Source: Methanothermococcus okinawensis (GTDB taxonomy: Archaea > AGJL01 > Methanococci > Methanococcales > Methanococcaceae). From it: 8,043 bases of DNA. The notes under the pieces are model-generated. The model ran no database searches and was not told the origin of the DNA. It saw only the letters and a program-made list of their open reading frames with translations. Position numbers and translations under genes: made by a program. The DNA lies in assembly GCA_015661585.1 (NCBI GenBank), contig DQVU01000120.1, forward strand, positions 1 to 8,043, given 5' to 3'. Shown piece after piece: positions 1-6,889 of the stretch. How positions within the stretch are numbered: the stretch's first letter is position 1; every line of letters starts with the position of its first letter.

Positions 1-754
1 CGGTCTCCTTAAACTCCTTAAACCCCTTCCATATTGCACTTATGTTCCCGGCATTTCCCACAGGCACTATAACCATATCTGGCACCTCCCAATTTAACTG
101 ATCGCATATCTCAAAGCCTATGGTTTTCTGCCCCTCCAACCTGAAGGGATTTATAGAGTTAAGGAGGTAGAGTTTTCTGTCCTCTGCAAGTCTCCTTACC
201 ATCTCCAGTGCCTCGTCAAAATTCCCCCTGATCTGGATCACCTTTGCACCGTAGAACATAGCCTGGGCAAGTTTTCCAAGGGCTACCTTTCCCCCTGGAA
301 GTAGCACTATACATTTCTTTCCAGCCCTTGCAGAGTATGCTGCAAGGGAGGCAGAGGTATTACCGGTAGAGGCACAGCCAACAACATCTATACCTAATTC
401 CTCTGCCTTAGTTACCCCTACAGTCATACCCCTATCTTTAAAACTTCCAGTTGGATTAGCACCTTCGTTTTTTACATAGAGTTCTTTTAACCCCAACTCC
501 TCACCTAAGTTCTTACACCTGTATAGAGGAGTACCTCCCTCCTGGAGGGATACTATACTCTCTGGATTTTCTACAGGCAGGTACTCCAAATACCTCCAAA
601 CCCCAATTTCCCTCTTTTTAAGGTTCTCCTTAGATACCTTATCCTTAATCTCCTCGTAATCGTAAACTATCTCCAACAACCCTCCACATTGGCAGGTGTA
701 TATTATATCATCTATGTGGTACTCTTTCCCACAGGATATACATTTCTGTATCAT
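1..754 (-). CDS. thrC: Threonine synthase, N-terminal 251 codons (partial, runs off the left edge)
   Basis: PLP enzyme converting O-phospho-L-homoserine to L-threonine and phosphate in the cytoplasm, the last step of threonine synthesis. The minus strand translates without a stop from ATG at 754-752 to the window edge. It begins with a small zinc-binding pattern (Cys5, Cys8, Cys21, Cys23), as in archaeal threonine synthases. The motif NPTGSFKDRG follows, with Lys106 the expected PLP Schiff-base lysine, then STGNTSAS near 129-136 and the PLP-phosphate loop GNAGN at 233-237. The family is about 400 residues, so roughly 150 C-terminal residues lie outside. The start is supported by GGGGG (763-759) five bases upstream. 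It is divergent from rpa, with no obvious functional link. The motifs are seen directly; the assignment to ThrC rather than another fold-type II PLP enzyme rests on the Cys pattern plus SFKDRG. Confidence 0.95.
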   Translation of the reverse strand, partial: MIQKCISCGKEYHIDDIIYTCQCGGLLEIVYDYEEIKDKVSKENLKKREIGVWRYLEYLPVENPESIVSLQEGGTPLYRCKNLGEELGLKELYVKNEGANPTGSFKDRGMTVGVTKAEELGIDVVGCASTGNTSASLAAYSARAGKKCIVLLPGGKVALGKLAQAMFYGAKVIQIRGNFDEALEMVRRLAEDRKLYLLNSINPFRLEGQKTIGFEICDQLNWEVPDMVIVPVGNAGNISAIWKGFKEFKET

Positions 755-782
755 TATACCCCCTACATTCAAATATAAAATT

Positions 783-794
783 TTTATATATTTA
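783..794 (-). promoter_or_regulatory. Probable TATA box of thrC
   Basis: Read on the minus strand the segment contains AATATATAAAAA, a good archaeal TATA element. Initiation about 25 bp further would fall just upstream of the GGGGG ribosome site of thrC, giving a very short leader. The surrounding DNA is nearly all A and T, so TATA-like strings are cheap; position relative to the start is the main support. Confidence 0.4.
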
Positions 795-856
795 AAATTA
801 TAATTATTACTTTCAAGATAAATCTAAATTTATATTAATATTAATTTTGCTATTAG

Positions 857-866
857 TATTTATACT
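857..866 (+). promoter_or_regulatory. Possible TATA box of the rpa-rfcS unit
   Basis: TATTTATACT lies about 50 bp before the rpa start. Initiation roughly 25 bp downstream (about 885-890) would leave a leader of about 25-30 nt that includes the ribosome site GGTGG at 906-910. A second TATA-like string, TTTATAAAAT at 890-899, is closer but would put initiation at or after the ribosome site, so it is less likely. Confidence 0.35.
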
Positions 867-914
867 ACTTACATTAGGATTAATAACACTTTATAAAATT
901 TTTTCGGTGGTTGT

Positions 915-2852
915 ATGGATACTGATAGATTGGTAAAGGAGATACTAAAGAAAATACCTCAGGAAGAACTTGAAAGGAGAATAGAAAAAAAGATAGAAGA
1001 AAGTGGTGGATTGATAAGTAGGGAAGCTGCAATCTCCATTATAGCCAGTGAATTAAATATAGACATAGATGATTATGGAGACGAGGAGGAGTTCAACTTC
1101 TCTATAAAGGATATATCTGAGGGGCAGAGTAACGTAGAGATAACTGGAAAGATAGTAGATATATCAGATGTAAGGGAGTTCAGGAAGAGGGATGGAACCC
1201 TTGGAAAGGTAAGGAATATCACAATTGCCGACAACACGGGGACTATTAGATTGACACTCTGGGATGACAAGGTGGAACTGGTGGAGGATTTAAAGGTAGG
1301 GGATGTAGTTAGAATAGAGAACGCCTATGTAAGGAAGTGGAAGGATAGAATAGAGTTAAGTAGTGGGATTAACTTCACAATAGAAAAACTTGAGAGATAC
1401 AGGGAGGAGAATTATCCTGAGATAAAGGAAGTATATACTGTAAGAGAGCTTATGCCCGATATGAGGGTTAGGGTAAAGGGAGAGGTTATCACAGTCTATG
1501 AGAAAAGAGAGTTTAAAAGGAGAGATGGCACCCCTGGAAAGGTAAAAGCCTTTATATTAAGAGACGATACTGGAGTGGTAAGATGTACCCTCTGGGACGA
1601 TCTAAGTGAGGTAGAGTTAAACATTGGTGATATAGTAGAGGTTAAGGGATACGTTAGGGAGGGGATGAGGGGGTTAGATATACAAGTAGATAGTATAGAG
1701 ATCTTGAAGAAGGGAGAAGCTGTAGAGAGTCCTATCGTAGATACCTCTCAACTACCTAACTATATAGGGGAGATGGTATCTATAAGGGGAAGGATTCTCC
1801 GTATATCTTCTCCAAGGACTGTTGAATTTGAGGACAGAGAGAGCAAAGTACAGGATGTTATACTGATGGATAAATACGGAAAGGTTAGAGTATCTTTCTG
1901 GGGCGGAAATATCCAGAAGTTGAAAGATGTAAAGGAAGGAGATACTGTACTTATCAGGCACTGTAAGGTGAAGTCCTACCTTACACCAGAGGGGGAGGAG
2001 TTTATCACCCTCTCAGCCCAGTCCCACTCTGAGGTAGTAAGGGATGAGACTGTAGAAGTTCCAGATTACTCTGAGGAGTTGATTAAAATAGGAGATATCA
2101 GATACTTAGATGAGAGGTTTAAAAGGGATGTTACAACAGTTGGTAGGGTAATAGATACCCAGGATATTAGGGAGTTTAAAAGGGAGGATGGTAGTACTGG
2201 AAAGGTGAGAAATATTGTAATTGAGGATGAAACTGGGAAGATAAGGGTGGCACTCTGGGATGAGAATGCCACCATCGATATAAAGGAGGGAGATATAGTA
2301 AAGATAATAAATGGATATATAAGAGAGAATAGGGGAGTTATGGAGTTGAATGTAGGTAGGTATGGAAAGGTGGTGGTAAATCCAGAGGGCGTGGTTATAG
2401 ATATAAAGAGGAAGTTCATAAAGGAATTGGAGATAGGAGAAAGTGCCGAAATCAGGGGTACTGTTGTGGATTATATAAAGCAGGATCTTATCTTATACCT
2501 CTGCCCCCACTGTAATAGGAGGACTACTCTCAATGAGGAAGGTAGATATATATGTGGGGAATGTGGAGAGGTGGAACCAAGAGAGGTACCAGTAGGAGCA
2601 TTGATTTTAGACGACGGTACAGGGAACATACTCTGTAGGCTCTACGGTTCAGTGGTAGAGAAGGTGTTGAATACGTCAAGGGAGGAATTAAAAAAGATGG
2701 GGATAGAGGTGTTTGATAGAATCTTAGGAGAGGAGTGTGTATTCAGTGGTATGGTAAATAACAGATCGGAGTTCGTAGTTAGAGGAGTATTAAGTTTCAA
2801 TATTGATAAAGAGATAGAACTCCTTAAAAAGATTAAAGATAGTATGATGTAA
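915..2852 (+). CDS. rpa: Replication protein A, single-chain multi-OB-fold ssDNA-binding protein with zinc finger
   Basis: Binds and protects single-stranded DNA in replication, repair and recombination. After a charged helical N-terminus (1-60), OB-fold modules lie at about 75-152, 185-263, 287-370 and 407-482. A C-terminal OB-like module (about 511-627) carries a zinc finger, Cys530, Cys533, Cys547, Cys550, as in the eukaryotic RPA70 DBD-C domain. Modules 1, 2 and 4 share a REF(K/R)-R-x-DG-x-x-GKV signature followed about 20 residues later by LWDD or LWDE, so they are internal duplications; module 3 has diverged (VSFWGG). As I remember it, the Methanocaldococcus jannaschii RPA is also a single chain of about this length. 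The start follows GGTGG (906-910). rfcS begins 20 bp after the stop, suggesting co-transcription with the clamp loader. Confidence 0.95.
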   Translation: MDTDRLVKEILKKIPQEELERRIEKKIEESGGLISREAAISIIASELNIDIDDYGDEEEFNFSIKDISEGQSNVEITGKIVDISDVREFRKRDGTLGKVRNITIADNTGTIRLTLWDDKVELVEDLKVGDVVRIENAYVRKWKDRIELSSGINFTIEKLERYREENYPEIKEVYTVRELMPDMRVRVKGEVITVYEKREFKRRDGTPGKVKAFILRDDTGVVRCTLWDDLSEVELNIGDIVEVKGYVREGMRGLDIQVDSIEILKKGEAVESPIVDTSQLPNYIGEMVSIRGRILRISSPRTVEFEDRESKVQDVILMDKYGKVRVSFWGGNIQKLKDVKEGDTVLIRHCKVKSYLTPEGEEFITLSAQSHSEVVRDETVEVPDYSEELIKIGDIRYLDERFKRDVTTVGRVIDTQDIREFKREDGSTGKVRNIVIEDETGKIRVALWDENATIDIKEGDIVKIINGYIRENRGVMELNVGRYGKVVVNPEGVVIDIKRKFIKELEIGESAEIRGTVVDYIKQDLILYLCPHCNRRTTLNEEGRYICGECGEVEPREVPVGALILDDGTGNILCRLYGSVVEKVLNTSREELKKMGIEVFDRILGEECVFSGMVNNRSEFVVRGVLSFNIDKEIELLKKIKDSMM

Positions 2853-2872
2853 TTCTATAAAGGGGTGGAAGG

Positions 2873-3826
2873 ATGGATATCCCATGGGTTGAGAAGTACC
2901 GTCCAAAGAGGCTGGATGAAATCACAGGACATGAGGAAATTGTAAAGAGGTTAAAGAACTACGTTAAAAGGAAGTCTATGCCTCATCTATTATTTAGTGG
3001 GCCTCCAGGAGTGGGAAAAACCACTGCAGCTCTATGTTTAGCTAGGGAGTTGTTCGGAGAGAACTGGAGGGACAACTTCTTAGAGTTGAACAGTTCCGAC
3101 GAGAGGGGTATAGATGTAATAAGGACTAAGGTTAAAGACTTTGCAAGAACTAAACCTATTGGAGACGCTCCATTTAAGATAATCTTCTTAGATGAGAGTG
3201 ATGCCCTTACAAGTGATGCCCAGAATGCACTGAGGAGAACTATGGAGAAGTACTCAGATATCTGTAGGTTTATACTAAGTTGTAACTATCCAAGTCGTAT
3301 CATTCCACCTATACAGTCAAGATGTGCTATATTTAGATTCTCCCCCTTGAAGAAAGAAGATATTGCAAAGAAGATTAAGGAGATATGTGAAAAGGAGGGG
3401 CTTACCATAGATAATAAGGGCTTAGATGCAATAATATACGTATCTGAGGGGGATCTTAGAAAGGCTATAAACGTACTACAGACGGCGGCAAGTGTATCTA
3501 AGAATATCACAGATGAGATCGTCTATAAAGTATCCTCCAGGGCCAGACCTACCGAGGTCCGTCAGATGATGAGTTTGGCTTTAGAGGGTAAATTTAACGA
3601 GGCGAGGGATCTTCTATACAAACTTATGATAGACTGGGGTATGAGTGGAGAGGATGTACTGGTGCAGATGTTCAGAGAGATTCCAAACTTGGATATAGAT
3701 GAGAGGAAAAAGGTGGCAGTCCTCGAGGCTATTGGGGAGTGTGATTTTAGGATAGTAGAGGGTGCCAACGAGAGGATACAACTTAGCGCACTTCTGGCTA
3801 AGCTTGGAATGTTAGAAGATAATTAA
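2873..3826 (+). CDS. rfcS: Replication factor C small subunit (clamp loader ATPase)
   Basis: AAA+ ATPase that, with the RFC large subunit, opens and loads the PCNA sliding clamp onto primed DNA. Visible motifs in order: RFC box WVEKYRPKRLDEI (5-17), Walker A GPPGVGKTT (43-51), NSSDERGIDVIR (73-84), Walker B FLDESD (105-110), sensor 1 FILSCNY (133-139), arginine-finger SRC (149-151) and sensor 2 GDLRKAIN (193-200). The remainder is the helical collar. At 317 residues it is a complete, ordinary archaeal RfcS with no intein. The start is fixed by GGGGTGG (2862-2868) and by the RFC box at residue 5. It lies 20 bp behind rpa, so the two are probably one transcript. The large subunit and PCNA are not in this window. 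Family membership is certain on motifs; Walker B has Ser where many archaeal relatives have Ala. Confidence 0.97.
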   Translation: MDIPWVEKYRPKRLDEITGHEEIVKRLKNYVKRKSMPHLLFSGPPGVGKTTAALCLARELFGENWRDNFLELNSSDERGIDVIRTKVKDFARTKPIGDAPFKIIFLDESDALTSDAQNALRRTMEKYSDICRFILSCNYPSRIIPPIQSRCAIFRFSPLKKEDIAKKIKEICEKEGLTIDNKGLDAIIYVSEGDLRKAINVLQTAASVSKNITDEIVYKVSSRARPTEVRQMMSLALEGKFNEARDLLYKLMIDWGMSGEDVLVQMFREIPNLDIDERKKVAVLEAIGECDFRIVEGANERIQLSALLAKLGMLEDN

Positions 3827-3871
3827 AATAATAAATACAATAAATAATATAAAAATCATAAAAATCGTAAA

Positions 3872-3880
3872 TTTTATAAT
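3872..3880 (+). promoter_or_regulatory. Possible TATA box of the DUF211-priS unit
   Basis: TTTTATAAT lies about 55 bp before the DUF211 start, so initiation near 3903 would leave a leader holding the strong ribosome site at 3917-3926. The 106-bp gap after rfcS makes a separate promoter likely. The gap is almost wholly A and T, so the exact element is uncertain. Confidence 0.3.
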
Positions 3881-3916
3881 CTAATCTTGCTTATTAATAT
3901 AAAGTAAAAAATATAA

Positions 3917-3926
3917 GGAGGAGGAG
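3917..3926 (+). promoter_or_regulatory. Strong Shine-Dalgarno that fixes the TTG start of the DUF211 gene
   Basis: GGAGGAGGAG is followed after six bases by TTG (3933-3935). The nearby GTG at 3926-3928 is in another frame, and the DUF211 conserved start (M-x-GLRR) coincides with the TTG. An unusually good ribosome site appears to compensate for the weak initiation codon. Confidence 0.75.
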
Positions 3927-3932
3927 TGGAAA

Positions 3933-4232
3933 TTGCAGGGACTAAGGAGGATAGTATTAGATGTCCTAAAAACCCATGAACCTAAACTAACAGATTTGGC
4001 TCTAAAGTTGTGTAATTTAGAGGGAGTAGATGGGGTGAATATAACGGTCCACGAGATAGACAAATCTACAGAGAATATTAAAATTACCATAGAAGGAAAT
4101 ATGTTAAATTACGAGGAGATAAAAAAGGTTGTGGAATCTATGAACGGAGTGATACACAGTATAGACGAAGTAGCAGCAGGCAAGAAGATAATCAACGAGG
4201 TAAAAACACCTCAAGATAGGAAGTATTTCTAA
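3933..4232 (+). CDS. DUF211 family protein, function unknown, TTG start
   Basis: A 99-residue archaeal protein that I recognise as DUF211 from the N-terminal GLRRIVLDVLK (3-13), the EGVDGVNITVHEID stretch (29-42), the KITIEG strand (50-55) and the HSIDEVAAGKKI tail. The order of strands and helices suggests a small alpha/beta (ferredoxin-like) sandwich. A family structure (Methanothermobacter MTH889, from memory) is a ring-shaped oligomer, but no biochemical role is known to me. There is no signal peptide, membrane segment or Cys-rich metal site. Translation starts at TTG behind GGAGGAGGAG. It is followed 22 bp later by priS, so the two are probably co-transcribed, and a replication gene pair lies upstream. 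A role near priming or replication is only an inference from position. Confidence 0.85.
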   Translation: MQGLRRIVLDVLKTHEPKLTDLALKLCNLEGVDGVNITVHEIDKSTENIKITIEGNMLNYEEIKKVVESMNGVIHSIDEVAAGKKIINEVKTPQDRKYF

Positions 4233-4254
4233 TTAAAATAATCCAAGGGTCTAT

Positions 4255-5313
4255 ATGGAGGTATCAGATGGGGATAAACTAAATTTAATAAAGAGATACT
4301 ACAGGGAATACTTTAGAGATGCTATAAAAAATAGATGGTTAGAAGTTCCAGAGGATATAAGACATAGGGAGATAGGATATGGGTATCTAAAAAAGGTTGA
4401 CAACAGGAACCTCTCCTTCAACTCTGAGGACGAGTATCTAAGGTGGGTTTTAGATAGGAGCCCCTTTCACCTCTATAAGTCCCTGGCCTATATGGAGTAT
4501 CCCAGTTCAGTAGGAGGTGCGCAGAAGAAGGGAATTTTCAGGAGGGAAGTAGCCTTTGATATAGACGTCCACAGGGTAAAGGGATGCACCCATAAGAATG
4601 ATGGGTGGATATGTAACCACTGCTTGGAGGAGGGAAAGAATCAGGTCTTTATACTTATAGATGAATTCCTAATTCCAGATTTCGGCCTCTCTAAGGAGGA
4701 TCTGAGAATAGTATTTAGTGGAAACAGGGGGTACCATATCTACATAAAACCCAGGGATGAAGATATAAGGAATACTATTGAACACTGGGGTAGGGAGGAG
4801 AGGAGGTGTCTTATAGAATACATCTTAGGGAAGAATCTAAATTTAAACTATGTGGGAAGTGGTTGGAGGAGGAGGATACTTAAGGCCATAAAAAATAAGA
4901 AGTTGTTAGCACAGTTAAAAAGGAGCAACAACTGGAAAAGTATTATAGAAAGGAAAAGTGAAAGGGAGAAAAAGAGGATATTAAATATAATAGAAGGTGT
5001 TAAAAATAGGTTGGAGTTGGATGAGAAGGTGATGGAGGACGACATCAGATTATTAAGGGTTGTGGGATCCCTACATGGATATACAGGTTTTATTGTTAAG
5101 GAGGTGAAGTACAACTCTCTGGAGTATTTCGATCCCCTTAGGGATGCAGTGTATCCCAAGTTCAACAGGGAGTACTACAACGTCAAGATAAAGGAGAGGA
5201 TAGATCCCTTAAGGATAGGGGATAACCTCTATACCTATAAAAGTAGGGAGGTGCCTGTAAGTGTAATACTCTACCTCTTTGGTCATGATGTAGATTTTGA
5301 GATCTTGGAATAG
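4255..5313 (+). CDS. priS: DNA primase catalytic (small) subunit PriS
   Basis: Archaeo-eukaryotic primase subunit that synthesises primers for DNA replication together with PriL. Visible marks: the metal-binding pair FDID (Asp102, Asp104), a zinc knuckle Cys111, His113, Cys120, Cys123, the nucleotide-binding SGNRGYH (155-161), and DIRLLRVVGSLHG (263-275), which holds the third acidic residue (Asp262 or Asp263) and the invariant SLHG. The 352-residue length is normal for methanococcal PriS. The ATG follows AAGGGT by about five bases. Residues 210-260 form a very charged, Lys/Glu-rich helical insert. PriL is not in this window. The gene follows the DUF211 gene closely. All catalytic residues are present, so I expect an active enzyme. 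Confidence 0.95.
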   Translation: MEVSDGDKLNLIKRYYREYFRDAIKNRWLEVPEDIRHREIGYGYLKKVDNRNLSFNSEDEYLRWVLDRSPFHLYKSLAYMEYPSSVGGAQKKGIFRREVAFDIDVHRVKGCTHKNDGWICNHCLEEGKNQVFILIDEFLIPDFGLSKEDLRIVFSGNRGYHIYIKPRDEDIRNTIEHWGREERRCLIEYILGKNLNLNYVGSGWRRRILKAIKNKKLLAQLKRSNNWKSIIERKSEREKKRILNIIEGVKNRLELDEKVMEDDIRLLRVVGSLHGYTGFIVKEVKYNSLEYFDPLRDAVYPKFNREYYNVKIKERIDPLRIGDNLYTYKSREVPVSVILYLFGHDVDFEILE

Positions 5314-5335
5314 GTTATAAATGTAATAAACTTCA

Positions 5336-5341
5336 TTTTTT
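5336..5341 (+). terminator. Possible oligo-T terminator after priS
   Basis: A run of six T about 23 bp after the priS stop codon, with no GC-rich hairpin in front. Archaeal RNA polymerase often stops at oligo-T alone, so this is a plausible end for the DUF211-priS transcript. T-runs are frequent in this DNA, so confidence is modest. Confidence 0.35.
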
Positions 5342-5349
5342 CTATCAAA

Positions 5350-5365
5350 AATAATAATTATTATT
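5350..5365. repeat. Perfect 16-bp palindrome upstream of cfbB
   Basis: AATAATAATTATTATT is a perfect inverted repeat about 155 bp before the cfbB start. Half-site ATAATAAT also occurs in the palindrome at 7282-7298 before the last complete gene. It could be an operator, or chance in a sequence made almost only of A and T. Confidence 0.35.
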
Positions 5366-5519
5366 AAAAAATAATTTTTAGTTAAAAAACATTCATAACT
5401 TTAGTTGAGGATATTTATTTTGTTTCATACTTATTTTTATTTTATTTATTATATTTTATCGGGATTTTAATAGAAACTTAGATTTTATTATAGCTATACA
5501 ATAAAACTAAAGTGAAAAG

Positions 5520-6857
5520 ATGAGAAATTTAAAAAGGGTAGTAGTGGCAGGTACATCCTCCATGGTTGGTAAGACACTTATATCCACGGGAATAATGAAG
5601 GCATTATCTAAGAGGTACAATGTACAACCTTACAAGGTAGGACCAGATTACATAGATCCAACGTACCACACCACCGCAACTGGAAACTACAGTAGGAACT
5701 TAGATTCATTCTTTATGGATAGGTGGCAGATAAGAGAGTTGTTCTGGAGGAACTCCAAAGGAAAAGATATAAGTATTATAGAGGGTGTTAGAGGGTTGTA
5801 TGAAGGCATATCTCCCTACAACGATGTAGGTTCCACCGCCTCCATAGCCAAAGCCCTTAAAGCTCCTGTAGTATTAATAGTAGATGCTCGAAGTTTAACA
5901 AGGAGTGTTGCTGCAATTATAAAGGGATTTAGAATTTTCGACAGAGAGATGGACATTAAAGGGGTTATATTCAACAGGGTTAGAGGGGAAAACCACTACA
6001 AGAAATTAAAAGATGCTGTATCTTACTATATTCCAGATATAGAGATAATAGGGGGAATACCCAGGGATGAACACCTCGAGGTACCTCAGAGACATCTTGG
6101 CCTAATCCCAACACCTGAAGGTAGGGAGAAGATAAAGAAGTATATAGATCTCTGGAGTTCTATAGTCGAGGAGTATTTAGATTTAGAGAAGTTATTGGAG
6201 ATAAGTGACAGTATAGACTTTGGAGATATAGAGAATACTACACTGTGGCATGTGGATAAAAGGAGATGTACCGTAGGGGTGGCCTACGATGAAGTCTTTA
6301 ACTTCTACTACTGGGATACCTTCGACGCCCTAAGGGAGAACGGGGGAAGTATTAAATTCTTCAGTCCTTTGAGGGATGCTGAAGTTCCCAACTGTGATGT
6401 ACTCTATTTCGGTGGAGGATACCCTGAGATATTTACAAGGGAGTTAAGTAGTAATAGATCTATGATAGAGTCTATAAGAGATTTTGACGGTAAGATCTAC
6501 GGGGAGTGTGGAGGTCTTATGTATCTAAGTAGATCTATAGATGGGGTTAAGATGGTAGGGTTGTTGGAGTGTGATAGTGTAATGACTAAGGAGGTGCAGG
6601 GATTAAGTTATGTAATTGGCACCTTCTTAGAGAACTGTCCCATAGGTAAAAAGGATATTACTTTTAGAGCCCACGAGTTTCACTACTCGAAGGTGGTTAA
6701 GATCAGAGGGAGGTTTGCCTACAGGATAGAGAGGGGTAGAGGTATAGTAGATGGTATGGATGGATTGTTATCCTCAGATGGCAGAGTACTTGGAGGTTAT
6801 GCACATCAGCACCCTGTTGCCAATCCCTACTTTGCCTCCTCCTTAGTTGATTGTTAA
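5520..6857 (+). CDS. cfbB: Cobyrinate / Ni-sirohydrochlorin a,c-diamide synthase (CbiA/CfbB family)
   Basis: ATP- and glutamine-dependent amidase that turns the a and c acetate side chains of a tetrapyrrole into amides. In methanogens it acts on Ni-sirohydrochlorin in F430 synthesis and may also act on cobyrinate for cobamides. The N-terminal dethiobiotin-synthetase-like domain has P-loop AGTSSMVGKT (10-19), YKVGPDYIDPTYH (38-50) and IIEGVRGLY (86-94). The C-terminal class I glutamine amidotransferase domain has FGGGYPE (297-303), nucleophile Cys330 in GECGGLMYLS, and HQHPVANP (429-436) with catalytic His431. The 445-residue length is normal. The start has only a weak ribosome site (AGTGA, 5511-5515), but the P-loop spacing supports it. 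The two substrates cannot be told apart from sequence. As I recall, cfbB and rfcS are also neighbours in M. jannaschii. Confidence 0.93.
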   Translation: MRNLKRVVVAGTSSMVGKTLISTGIMKALSKRYNVQPYKVGPDYIDPTYHTTATGNYSRNLDSFFMDRWQIRELFWRNSKGKDISIIEGVRGLYEGISPYNDVGSTASIAKALKAPVVLIVDARSLTRSVAAIIKGFRIFDREMDIKGVIFNRVRGENHYKKLKDAVSYYIPDIEIIGGIPRDEHLEVPQRHLGLIPTPEGREKIKKYIDLWSSIVEEYLDLEKLLEISDSIDFGDIENTTLWHVDKRRCTVGVAYDEVFNFYYWDTFDALRENGGSIKFFSPLRDAEVPNCDVLYFGGGYPEIFTRELSSNRSMIESIRDFDGKIYGECGGLMYLSRSIDGVKMVGLLECDSVMTKEVQGLSYVIGTFLENCPIGKKDITFRAHEFHYSKVVKIRGRFAYRIERGRGIVDGMDGLLSSDGRVLGGYAHQHPVANPYFASSLVDC

Positions 6858-6867
6858 AGTTTATATA
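6856..6867 (+). promoter_or_regulatory. BRE/TATA promoter of the RNA candidate
   Basis: AAAGTTTATATA begins within the cfbB stop codon. The core TTTATATA (6860-6867) is close to the methanococcal TATA consensus and is preceded by purines as expected of a BRE. Initiation 22-28 bp beyond the centre falls at about 6886-6892, just where the first stem of the RNA candidate begins (6890). Confidence 0.65.
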
Positions 6868-6889
6868 CTATTGAAGATAAATAATATTA

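Noticed and set aside
2066..2419. 117-codon frame on the minus strand inside rpa, and similar antisense frames over rfcS, priS and the last gene
   Set aside because: Ser/Phe/Ile-rich translations with no motifs, arising because the purine-rich sense codons of strongly supported genes seldom give stops on the opposite strand.
4268..4282. Tetrapeptide frame M-G-I-N-stop inside the priS start region behind GGAGGT (4257-4262)
   Set aside because: Out of frame with priS, only four codons, and GGAGGT is simply the second and third priS codons (GAG GTA) with the preceding G. Coincidence is the simpler reading.
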